Positions 1-6,863 of a stretch of 12,343 bases of DNA are shown piece after piece. This DNA is from an uncultured Bacteroidota bacterium (GTDB lineage: Bacteria; Bacteroidota; Bacteroidia; Chitinophagales; Chitinophagaceae), in assembly GCA_903933995.1 (NCBI GenBank), contig CAIZMD010000233.1, forward strand, positions 1 through 12,343, given 5' to 3'. Numbering within the stretch: position 1 is the stretch's first letter; every line of letters starts with the position of its first letter. The notes beneath the pieces were generated by a model. That model searched no databases. It saw only the letters and a program-made list of their open reading frames with translations, and was not told where the DNA came from. A program made the position numbers and the translations under genes.

Positions 1-236
1 GGCCACTTCCATTGTATGAAGCGGAAAAACTAACCACCGACAAATATGCCCTGCGTTTTATGGCTCCGGCGGGTATCACTGGATTATGGCAGGTTGAAAA
101 GCGGGGACACGGTAAAATGTCTGAAGAGGAAAGGCTATTATTAGATAATATTTATGCTAAAAACCATAGTTTCTTCAATGATATTATGTTGATACTTAGA
201 ACTATTCCGGCCCTGTTTCAAAAAGAAAATGTGTAG
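1..236 (+). CDS. Undecaprenyl-phosphate sugar phosphotransferase, C-terminal end (partial)
   Basis: This is the last 78 residues of a bacterial sugar transferase (WbaP/WcaJ-type, PF02397), which transfers a sugar-1-phosphate from a nucleotide sugar to undecaprenyl phosphate at the inner membrane and starts repeat-unit assembly. The 5' part lies outside the window; the first full codon is at position 3. The visible residues carry the family's C-terminal signature: a PLPxYEAE segment (the end of the usual RPLP motif), then PAGITGLWQV and KRG, then the short amphipathic ending LLLDNIYAKN...TIPALFQ. The reading frame closes with TAG at 234-236, nine bases from the stop codon of the convergent acetyltransferase gene. 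The family call is firm; which sugar it uses, and whether an N-terminal membrane or CoA-binding-like domain is fused, cannot be seen. Confidence 0.9.
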   Translation, partial: PLPLYEAEKLTTDKYALRFMAPAGITGLWQVEKRGHGKMSEEERLLLDNIYAKNHSFFNDIMLILRTIPALFQKENV

Positions 237-245
237 GAGTTTGGG

Positions 246-860
246 TTAAACTCTTTCCCAATCTTTTGTTTCAAAATTATATTGTTTCAAGACCTTTGCA
301 GGGTTGCCAACTGCCACACTGTATGGAGGAATATCTTTTGTAACTACTGCTCCAGCGGCAATAACACTATGCTTGCCAATTCTTACTCCTGCAGTGATAA
401 CCGCATTTGCTGCAATCCAACAATCATCTTCCACAACTATGAGAGACTTTAATATGGGTTGGGATTGAATAGGCTGATTGGGATCTCTATATTCATGGTT
501 CAAAGCACTGGCTACAATATTTTGGGCAAATATGACATTGTTTCCAATTTGAATAGGCCCAATAATGGTATTGCCCATTCCAATTAATGAATTGTTTCCA
601 ATAATCACGTCTCCAACACCATTGTTTACTGTACTAAAGTCTTCAATGGTGCTATTTGCTCCTAATTGGAATTGATTAAAGGGGAGTACATCCATCCTGG
701 TACTCCAACGAATGGTGGAACCTGCGCCTTTTTTGTGGATAAAAGGATTGACCAACAACCTTACCCAAATTCTTGGTCTGGCCTCTCCGGAAGGAACCAA
801 CATCCAGTGAACTAGGTTTTTTAAAGTTGGGTTGTTCTTGATGGTATCTTTTAATGACAT
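246..860 (-). CDS. Hexapeptide-repeat O-acetyltransferase (left-handed beta-helix)
   Basis: This 204-residue protein looks like a cytoplasmic acetyl-CoA-dependent O-acetyltransferase of the maltose/NodL/WcaF kind. Residues about 65-175 show repeating [LIV]G-N-x-x-[LIV] hexapeptides (for example VIIGNNSLIGMGNTIIG and IQIGNNVIFA), as expected for a left-handed beta-helix. His122 in the NHEYRD segment matches the usual catalytic His. The C-terminal AAGAVVTKDIPPYSVAVGNPAK stretch (about 168-189, interrupted here only for description) is the standard acetyl-CoA-site ending. The ATG at 858-860 is the natural start; upstream of it is only divergent intergenic DNA. It is the only minus-strand gene in the window. 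Context suggests it acetylates a sugar of the polysaccharide made by the neighbouring genes, but the acceptor is not known. Confidence 0.9.
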   Translation of the reverse strand: MSLKDTIKNNPTLKNLVHWMLVPSGEARPRIWVRLLVNPFIHKKGAGSTIRWSTRMDVLPFNQFQLGANSTIEDFSTVNNGVGDVIIGNNSLIGMGNTIIGPIQIGNNVIFAQNIVASALNHEYRDPNQPIQSQPILKSLIVVEDDCWIAANAVITAGVRIGKHSVIAAGAVVTKDIPPYSVAVGNPAKVLKQYNFETKDWERV

Positions 861-1104
861 GTCTGGCTATTCAACGCTAAAGTTAATTTTTTACCTATTG
901 CTATAAAAATAATATCCACTTAATTCATAACTAATTGTTTATTAGGGGATTTGATGTTGATAAAACGGGGATAGCGAACAGGAAACCGATGTTCTTAAAT
1001 GGTACCTTTAGGTTGCGGTAATTCTATCCTTTTAAAAAGGGAGATTAGAAAACTTGTGCAGTAAATCTTAGGTAAACTAAAATAGTTATCAAACACAGAA
1101 GATT
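861..1104. promoter_or_regulatory. Divergent intergenic region, probable promoters for both flanking units
   Basis: These 244 bases separate the minus-strand acetyltransferase from the plus-strand polysaccharide operon, so start signals for both are expected here. No open reading frame or RNA gene is recognisable. A good match to the Bacteroidota promoter (TTTG, about 20 bases, TAnnTTTG) is not seen for the plus strand. On the minus strand TAACTTTA (885 down to 878) is one base off the -7 box, with only a TTTT at the -33 position and a very short leader. A small palindrome at 1028-1040 is listed separately. The regulatory role is inferred from gene orientation rather than from a motif. Confidence 0.4.
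1028..1040. repeat. Short perfect inverted repeat upstream of the operon
   Basis: CCTTTT and AAAAGG flank a single A, giving a 13-base palindrome 65 bases before the first operon gene. It could be an operator half-site pair or nothing; a repeat this short and AT-rich is expected by chance. Confidence 0.25.
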
Positions 1105-1818
1105 ATGGGGATGATTAACAGGAGGAAAGAGCAGCATAAGCCATACAAATGGATTGTAATATGGGTATGTGTTTTTGCTATTAGTCTATCTAACCAAGCA
1201 ATAGCTCAAGAATCTATGATACCCGAAGTGAATTATTCCTATTTAGAAAAACTGATTGACACAGCAAGAAAATATTACCCTCAAGTAAAAATTGCCCAAA
1301 AGAAACTTGAAATTGCCAATATTGCGGTAAAGAAAGCTCAATTAGATTGGTTTAACTTTTTCTCAGTTACACTTAACTATAGTCCTAGTGGTGGGGCAGC
1401 CTCTTTAAACCAACCAACCCTTGCAGGGTTTCAAGTAGGCTTTTTTGTAAATATTGCCGCTTTACTACAAAAGCCTTACGTAATTAAATCCACTAAAGTG
1501 GAATATGAAATTGCTAAGTTAAGTCAAATGGATTTTGACATGATTATGGCTGCAGACGTAAAATCAAGATATGTGCGATACATACAAGCTGGGATACATT
1601 TAAAAATCCAGAATAGGATTGCATTGGAAGCGGAAAGTATTGTAAAAGAAACAAGGTACAAGTTTGAAAAAGGGGAAGTGAATTTTGAAACTTTTACAAA
1701 GGGTGTGATTTATGAATCAGATAACAGGAAAGGTGTAATAGATGCCGAGGCCAATTATTTATTGGCCAAAAGTAGTTTGGAAACAATTGTTGGGAAAAAA
1801 TTATCGGAGATACAATAA
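1105..1818 (+). CDS. Short TolC-like outer-membrane protein (single repeat)
   Basis: The 237-residue product has a Sec signal peptide: a positively charged start, a hydrophobic core at about 16-29 and a likely cleavage after AIAQ (residue 35). The mature part resembles one repeat of a TolC/OEP-family efflux protein. A helix at about 44-82 has the typical spaced Leu/Ala pattern and a YYPQVKIAQ segment. It is followed by two likely beta strands (FFSVTLNYSP and AGFQVGFFVNI, about 85-118) and a long helix at about 128-230. Normal TolC proteins carry two such repeats in 400-480 residues, so this is half-length. The frame shows no break, and its stop overlaps the next ATG (TAATG), so it looks like an intact small gene. 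It may be the outer-membrane partner of the downstream co-polymerase. ATG 1111 is an alternative start. Confidence 0.75.
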   Translation: MGMINRRKEQHKPYKWIVIWVCVFAISLSNQAIAQESMIPEVNYSYLEKLIDTARKYYPQVKIAQKKLEIANIAVKKAQLDWFNFFSVTLNYSPSGGAASLNQPTLAGFQVGFFVNIAALLQKPYVIKSTKVEYEIAKLSQMDFDMIMAADVKSRYVRYIQAGIHLKIQNRIALEAESIVKETRYKFEKGEVNFETFTKGVIYESDNRKGVIDAEANYLLAKSSLETIVGKKLSEIQ

Positions 1819-4025
1819 TGGAGCTTGCAAGATTCATCAAATTATTAGTTAAACGAAAATGGCTCCTGATTGGGATGCCCATTTTTGTGGTCATTTTGAC
1901 CTATTTTCTTGTAAGGAATTTGCCTAATACTTATCCTTCACACGCAAGAATGGCAACTGGATTGGTTGATCAGTCGCAACAAGTATTAGCAACTGATGCC
2001 TTTCAAGAAAGTAAGGTGAATCTAGATTTTAGCAATTTGTTAGAAATGACCAAATTGAAAAAAGTCTATGATCAAGTATCCTTCAAATTGATTTTACACG
2101 ATTTAGAAGATTCTGTTCCTTTTAGAGAGCCTAGTAAGCTCATGAAAGAAGTAGTGCCAGAAGCAAAAAGGAATGCCATCAAGGTTATAAGAAAGCATTA
2201 TACTATGCGGGAGCCTTTATCTGCATTTAATAATGACGAGGCTGGAATGATTAAATTAATTGCCTCAATGGGGTATGATTATGATGGGTTAGACAAAAAT
2301 CTGCGGAGCTATAGACCCAATAACAGTGATTTCATTGACATTTATTTTGAATCTGAAAACGCCAACCTTAGTGCATTTGTTGTAAATACTTTGGCACAAG
2401 AATTTATTAACTATTATGCTGATTTTGTCAAAAACAATAAGTTAAAAACCGTCAATTTTCTTGATACGGTAATGAAGCAAAAAGAGGCGGAGATGCAACG
2501 ATTAAAATTGTTGCTTAAAAATTATAAAATTCAAAATCGCGTTTTAAATCTAGCTGAACAAGCAAAAAGTCTTTATGGACAGTTAGCGGATTTTGAAACC
2601 AGAAGACAGGTAGCGGAAAAGGATGTGATAGCTTTTGCTGGTGCTTTGCAGGGAATCAATGACAAATTTAGCCCTGTAGAACGGAAATATGTTGAAAGCA
2701 CTATGGTATCTATTAACCAACAAATTGCTTCAACCAAACAATACATTATTAGCCTTTCAGATGACTATATTAAGAGCAACTATGATGAAAAAATAAAATT
2801 CAAATTAGATTCTGCCCGAAAAGTAGTTTCACAGCAAATTCAAATTTCTACAGACAAATACATCACCAATCCATTAGCCGCTAAGGAAAACTTGGTCAAT
2901 CAAAAAGCTAGATTGGAATTAGATTTAGATATTGCAAAGTTCAGCTTGAATAGTTTGAAGATTGAATTGGAAAGATTAAATCAAAAATTTGACCTTCTTG
3001 TTCCACACGAAGCTGTGATTCAAAACTACGAAAGTGCAATAGATGTTGCCAGTAAGGAATATCTAGATGCTCAGTCTAGGTATAACAAGTCAAGCATGGA
3101 ATCCAGTTTGTCAATTTCTTTAAGACAAATTGAGAATGGGGTGCCTGGAGCCCCAAGTCCGTCCAAAAAATTAATATTGGTCATTGTTGCAGGAATGGCA
3201 ACAGGTGTATTAATCTTATTGGTGTTGTTTATATTGTTTTATTTGGATGAATCAATAATAGCAACAAAGGAATTGGCCAATCAAACCAATTTACCTGTTT
3301 TGGGTATGATTCCTTTATTGAGTGGGTCGGTTATTGAATTAAAAAAATTATGGAATAATCAATTTGACGAAAATTTCAAATTACAGAATTTCAAGGAGAT
3401 GCTTAGGTCTACTAGGTTTGAGATTGAAAATGAAATGTCAGGCACAAAAGTTTTAATGCTAAATAGTCTTGGGTCTAGTGAGGGTAAAACCTTAATTTCT
3501 ATGAGTCTTGCATTTGCATTTATGATGGTTAGAAAAAGGGTTTTGTTGATTGATGGAAATTTTGAAAACAATTCCATTTCAACAATGGTAGAACCGCAAT
3601 TAAATCTGGAAGCTTTTTTTAATGGGGAACAGTTTCTTCCCGATTTTAGACCTCCTAGTGAAATTATGGTAATGGGAAATAATGGAGGAGATACTAGCTT
3701 ATTAGAGATAAGCCTAGCTGACAATATTCAATCCAAAATGGACTTGCTCAAAGAAGCTTTTGATGTTATTATCATTGATGCGCCAGGTCTTTCTAGGTTT
3801 AATAAATCAAAAGAATGGGTGCGGTTTTCTGATAAAATTGTCACTGTTTATGAATCAGGACGTACCATTAGTTTTAAGAATAAGCAGGATGTTCTTTATT
3901 TAAAAAGTTTGGATAATAAATTCATTGGATGGATTTTAAATAAAGAGGAAAACGAAAAACCTGTTAAACCAACTAAGGCACCAAAAACCATTTTCTCAAA
4001 AAATATTGAAATGCAATGGGCTTAG
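1818..4025 (+). CDS. Polysaccharide co-polymerase, Wzz/Wzc type with degenerate BY-kinase domain
   Basis: This 735-residue inner-membrane protein should set chain length and link polymerisation to export. Its first membrane segment is at about 15-34. A large periplasmic region follows, with coiled-coil stretches near 205-265 and 365-425 and the Pro-rich NGVPGAPSPSKK at 440-451. The second membrane segment is at about 452-475. The cytoplasmic part (about 520-708) resembles a bacterial tyrosine kinase: Walker A LGSSEGKT (551-558) and Walker B VIIIDAP (650-656) are present. Walker A' reads LLIDGNFE (576-583), so the second Asp and the Arg of the usual DxDxR are replaced by Asn and Glu. The tail after residue 695 has no tyrosine, whereas active Wzc proteins end in a tyrosine cluster. 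ATP binding is plausible, but classic autophosphorylation is doubtful. The gene overlaps the TolC-like gene by one base and the next GT2 by ten. Confidence 0.9.
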   Translation: MELARFIKLLVKRKWLLIGMPIFVVILTYFLVRNLPNTYPSHARMATGLVDQSQQVLATDAFQESKVNLDFSNLLEMTKLKKVYDQVSFKLILHDLEDSVPFREPSKLMKEVVPEAKRNAIKVIRKHYTMREPLSAFNNDEAGMIKLIASMGYDYDGLDKNLRSYRPNNSDFIDIYFESENANLSAFVVNTLAQEFINYYADFVKNNKLKTVNFLDTVMKQKEAEMQRLKLLLKNYKIQNRVLNLAEQAKSLYGQLADFETRRQVAEKDVIAFAGALQGINDKFSPVERKYVESTMVSINQQIASTKQYIISLSDDYIKSNYDEKIKFKLDSARKVVSQQIQISTDKYITNPLAAKENLVNQKARLELDLDIAKFSLNSLKIELERLNQKFDLLVPHEAVIQNYESAIDVASKEYLDAQSRYNKSSMESSLSISLRQIENGVPGAPSPSKKLILVIVAGMATGVLILLVLFILFYLDESIIATKELANQTNLPVLGMIPLLSGSVIELKKLWNNQFDENFKLQNFKEMLRSTRFEIENEMSGTKVLMLNSLGSSEGKTLISMSLAFAFMMVRKRVLLIDGNFENNSISTMVEPQLNLEAFFNGEQFLPDFRPPSEIMVMGNNGGDTSLLEISLADNIQSKMDLLKEAFDVIIIDAPGLSRFNKSKEWVRFSDKIVTVYESGRTISFKNKQDVLYLKSLDNKFIGWILNKEENEKPVKPTKAPKTIFSKNIEMQWA

Positions 4026-5200
4026 ATTTGATCAGCAGTTGTTGGATAGTCATTCAACTATTGATTGGCTATAATCTGGTTTTGCCATTGGTCATTTATG
4101 TGATCTCTATTTTTAAACCAGGTGGTATTTTACAGTCAACATCTGACAATAAAGCTGATTATGCAATTATTGTTACAGCCTATGAACAAACACATACACT
4201 TGGACCTGTAGTGGCGTCTATTTTACAATTAAGCTATAAGAACTTCCTTGTCTATATAGTGGCTGATAAATGTGATGTAAGCCAACTCCATTTTGAAGAT
4301 GAAAGAGTGATTATTTTAAGACCAGAAGAAACGCTTTCAAGCAATACTAGGTCTCATTTTTATGCTATTCATCGTTTTAAAAGGCCTCATAATAGGTTAA
4401 CAATCATAGATAGTGATAACTTAGTTGAGCCCGATTATCTTGATCAGTTGAATCCCTATTTTGAAGCAGGTTTTAAGGCCGTTCAAGGAGTTAGGGATGC
4501 AAAGAATATGGATACCATGTATGCTTGTTTAGATGCAGCAAGGGATATCTATTACCATTTTTATGATGGCAAGATCCTTTTTCAAGCAGGTTCTTCAGCT
4601 ACATTAGCTGGGTCAGGTATGGCATTTACAACTCAATTATACAGAGACTGTTTAGAACATCAAGATATTACTGGCGCAGGATTTGATAAAATTTTGCAAA
4701 AGGAAATTGTAAATAGGGGAGAACGAATTGCGTTTTCAGAGAAGGCTATAGTGTATGATGAAAAGACTTCCAAATCTGATCAACTTGTTAAGCAAAGGGC
4801 TCGTTGGATTAATACTTGGTTCCGTTATTTTAAATTTGGATTTGGAATGATTGGTAACGGCATATTAAAATTTGATTGGAATAGATTATTGTTTGGATTG
4901 GTATTACTCAGACCACCATTATTTATATTCCTGATTCTTTCTTTAATGTTTGCCTTTGTTGATTTATTTGTAGCCCCAATTCAGACTTTATATTGGTTAG
5001 CAGGATTCTGCCTTTTTGTAGTTGGATTCCTATTTTCTCTTTTGATGTCAAAAACGGATAAACGTATTTACAAATCCCTATGGGGGATTCCTAAATTTAT
5101 TTTTTATCAAGTTTTGTCTTTGATGAAAGTAAGAAAGGCAAACGAGTTGTCAGTGGCCACCCAACATTATCATGATAAGGAAATTAATGAAATTAAATAG
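4016..5200 (+). CDS. Membrane-anchored family 2 glycosyltransferase
   Basis: This 394-residue inner-membrane glycosyltransferase has a GT-A catalytic domain facing the cytoplasm. One membrane segment lies at about 9-32. The GT2 domain follows at about 47-265, with the nucleotide-sugar start IIVTAYEQ (51-58) and the metal-binding DSDN (132-135). GSGMAF is at 199-204, Asp224 in GAGFDK probably supplies the catalytic base position, and QRARW (260-264) matches the Q/RxxRW motif of cellulose-synthase-like GT2 enzymes. Two to three membrane segments follow at about 289-345, with a possible re-entrant stretch near 355-370. The ATG lies inside the end of the co-polymerase gene (ten-base overlap). It should add a sugar to the lipid-linked repeat unit or act processively; donor and linkage cannot be read from sequence. 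Confidence 0.88.
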   Translation: MGLDLISSCWIVIQLLIGYNLVLPLVIYVISIFKPGGILQSTSDNKADYAIIVTAYEQTHTLGPVVASILQLSYKNFLVYIVADKCDVSQLHFEDERVIILRPEETLSSNTRSHFYAIHRFKRPHNRLTIIDSDNLVEPDYLDQLNPYFEAGFKAVQGVRDAKNMDTMYACLDAARDIYYHFYDGKILFQAGSSATLAGSGMAFTTQLYRDCLEHQDITGAGFDKILQKEIVNRGERIAFSEKAIVYDEKTSKSDQLVKQRARWINTWFRYFKFGFGMIGNGILKFDWNRLLFGLVLLRPPLFIFLILSLMFAFVDLFVAPIQTLYWLAGFCLFVVGFLFSLLMSKTDKRIYKSLWGIPKFIFYQVLSLMKVRKANELSVATQHYHDKEINEIK

Positions 5201-5205
5201 TCATT

Positions 5206-5349
5206 ATGAGAATAGACCCTACTGAAACTTATGATGCTGATTTAAAAGCGCAACGCGAAGCTAAGCTGGTAGATTTAACCAGAAAAGCTGCCATTGCATT
5301 ATCCCTACTAGTAGAGTTGGCAATATTTTATAAGATGCTTGCTCCTTGA
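5206..5349 (+). CDS. 47-residue single-pass membrane protein of unknown function
   Basis: A small ATG-initiated frame sits in the only gap between the GT2 and the polymerase. Its start is five bases after the GT2 stop, and its TGA (5347-5349) overlaps the TTG start of the polymerase as TTGA. The product is acidic and charged in residues 1-27 (it begins MRIDPTETYDADLKAQREAK). A hydrophobic stretch of about 18 residues follows (29-46, AIALSLLVELAIFYKML) with a single Glu37 inside, and the protein ends in Ala-Pro. No family is recognised. The charge pattern, packing and stop-start overlap suggest a real gene rather than spacer DNA. A role as a partner or stabiliser of the polymerase or of the preceding membrane GT2 is inference only. 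Confidence 0.65.
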   Translation: MRIDPTETYDADLKAQREAKLVDLTRKAAIALSLLVELAIFYKMLAP

Positions 5350-6863
5350 TTTTGGAAGACTTTAAACTACATATCAATTCCAATGTTCCTGCCAGTGGAT
5401 TTAAATTGTTTCAACGTCAGTTGAAACAAAAACTTCTTATAGAAAAATTCAATGGTTGGCAAGGTTTCTTAGTTTTTTCTATCGCGGCAACAGCTATTGC
5501 TATATTGGTTGCAAATGGAGGCATGACACCTGGTATTATGTTGGTGGCATTAATGGTTGGAGTTCCTGTAGTTTATTTTTTGATTGTGAAACCTGAATTT
5601 GGGATCATGGTCTATTTGAACTATGCCTATACCATGATGCTCATGATTCGGTATGGTATCAATGCTCCATTGGGTACCATTATGGATGGATTTATGGGGT
5701 TATTCATCTTGGGCATTTTCATTCATATGAAAAAGAAAAGAGAATGGGAGCTATTTAAAAATCCTATAAGTACGGTGATATTGATTTGGGTAGGCTATAA
5801 CATTTTTGAAGTGGTCAATCCTGCTGCTGCATCAAGAATGTCTTGGCTTGGGGCATTAAGAACGGTAGCATTGGTAGCTTTATATTTTTTTGTATTTCTA
5901 TTACATGTAAGGACAAGGAAATTTCTGTATATCATTGTCAAGTGGTGGCTATTGGTATCTATGATTAATGCTTGTTATGCCTTTAAGCAAGAGTATATTG
6001 GATTTTTTGATTTTGAGCAACGCTATTTAGATTCTGATCCTAATATTGGCCAATTATTATTCTTAGCTGGACATTGGAGAAAGTTTTCCATGATGTCTGA
6101 TCCAGTAACTTTTGCTTACAATATGGCCATGGCTAGTTTATTATGCATGGGTTTGATTTCTGGTCCTATTAAATTCTATAAGAAACTGATTCTCGGGTTC
6201 ATGGCACTGTTTTTTTTAAACGCCATGTTGTTTTCTGGTACTAGGGGGGCATTCCCTCTTGTTCCCATAGCTTTAATGTTGTATGCCATATTAAAGTTTA
6301 ATAAACAGGTAATGATTTTTACTGGCTTGGGTTTGCTATTTGTGGTTTTCTTAATTTTTATGCCTTCGTCAAATCAAAACATATTGCGATTTCAATCGGC
6401 CTTCAGGCCAAATGAAGACGCATCCTATATGGTTCGTAAAAGAAATCAGGCTAGAATTAAACCTTTTATATATTCTCACCCAATTGGAGGGGGGCTGGGA
6501 GCCACTGAATACTTTGGACAAAAATATGCACCGGGTTCCTATTTGGCACATTTTCCACCAGATAGTGGATATGTTAGGGTTACAGTTGAACTAGGACCTA
6601 TTGGGTTGATTATTTTTTGCATTATGATTTTTGTCATTCTTAAAACTGGCATAAATAATTATTATAGCATAAGAGATCCAAAATTGAAAGCGCTGACACT
6701 GGCATTGTTGTTGGTCATATTTGCATGGAATATTGGAAATTTTCCTCAAGAGGCTTTTGTGCAATATCCCTCTAATGTCTTATTTTTCCTTACGGTAGCC
6801 TTAGTTGTGATAACTAAAAGGTTGGATGACGAGCAAAATCTATTAGCGGATGCAAAACAATGA
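5346..6863 (+). CDS. O-antigen polymerase/ligase-like membrane protein (Wzy_C/WaaL family)
   Basis: This 505-residue polytopic inner-membrane protein has about ten to twelve hydrophobic segments. It carries the Wzy_C (PF04932) signatures: SGTRGAF (297-303), then a large periplasmic loop with RIKPFIYSHPIGGGLG (370-384) and HFPPDSGYVRV (402-412), followed by ELGPIGL (415-421). Such proteins join lipid-linked repeat units into polymer (Wzy) or transfer polymer to an acceptor (WaaL); beside a co-polymerase, the polymerase role is more likely. The start is TTG at 5346 (or TTG 5352). An in-frame TAA at 5331 blocks anything longer, no ATG or GTG lies between, and the first internal Met candidates fall after the first membrane segment. 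TTG overlaps the stop of the small upstream gene. A perfect hairpin-forming repeat lies 60 bases into the gene. The last 14 bases overlap the next gene. Confidence 0.88.
   Translation: MILEDFKLHINSNVPASGFKLFQRQLKQKLLIEKFNGWQGFLVFSIAATAIAILVANGGMTPGIMLVALMVGVPVVYFLIVKPEFGIMVYLNYAYTMMLMIRYGINAPLGTIMDGFMGLFILGIFIHMKKKREWELFKNPISTVILIWVGYNIFEVVNPAAASRMSWLGALRTVALVALYFFVFLLHVRTRKFLYIIVKWWLLVSMINACYAFKQEYIGFFDFEQRYLDSDPNIGQLLFLAGHWRKFSMMSDPVTFAYNMAMASLLCMGLISGPIKFYKKLILGFMALFFLNAMLFSGTRGAFPLVPIALMLYAILKFNKQVMIFTGLGLLFVVFLIFMPSSNQNILRFQSAFRPNEDASYMVRKRNQARIKPFIYSHPIGGGLGATEYFGQKYAPGSYLAHFPPDSGYVRVTVELGPIGLIIFCIMIFVILKTGINNYYSIRDPKLKALTLALLLVIFAWNIGNFPQEAFVQYPSNVLFFLTVALVVITKRLDDEQNLLADAKQ
5406..5429. 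repeat. Perfect 9-bp inverted repeat at the 5' end of the polymerase gene
   Basis: TTGTTTCAA (5406-5414) and TTGAAACAA (5421-5429) are exact reverse complements separated by the six bases CGTCAG. In mRNA this gives a stem-loop starting 60 bases after the TTG start. It has no following T-run, so it is not a standard terminator. It might affect translation or RNA stability of the polymerase cistron, or be a chance consequence of the Leu-Phe-Gln-Arg-Gln-Leu-Lys-Gln codons. Confidence 0.5.

Noticed and set aside
878..885. Possible -7 promoter box for the acetyltransferase (minus strand)
   Set aside because: It is one base off the consensus with a poor -33 partner, and would leave a leader of about ten bases; too weak to list as a separate site.
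1001..1020. TACCTTTA as a -7 box and TTGCGGTA as an RfaH/ops-like element
   Set aside because: No -33 box is found at the right distance, and the ops resemblance is only partial and not expected in this phylum.
1694..1894. Minus-strand frame across the junction of the TolC-like and co-polymerase genes
   Set aside because: It lies opposite two well-supported genes, has no recognisable domain and a low-complexity composition; it is a shadow frame.
3359..3724. 121-codon minus-strand frame inside the co-polymerase gene
   Set aside because: It is fully antisense to the conserved Walker A region and shows no protein-family features.
6369..6594. Short frames on both strands inside the polymerase gene
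   Set aside because: They overlap the conserved Wzy_C loop in other frames and have no start context or known motif.
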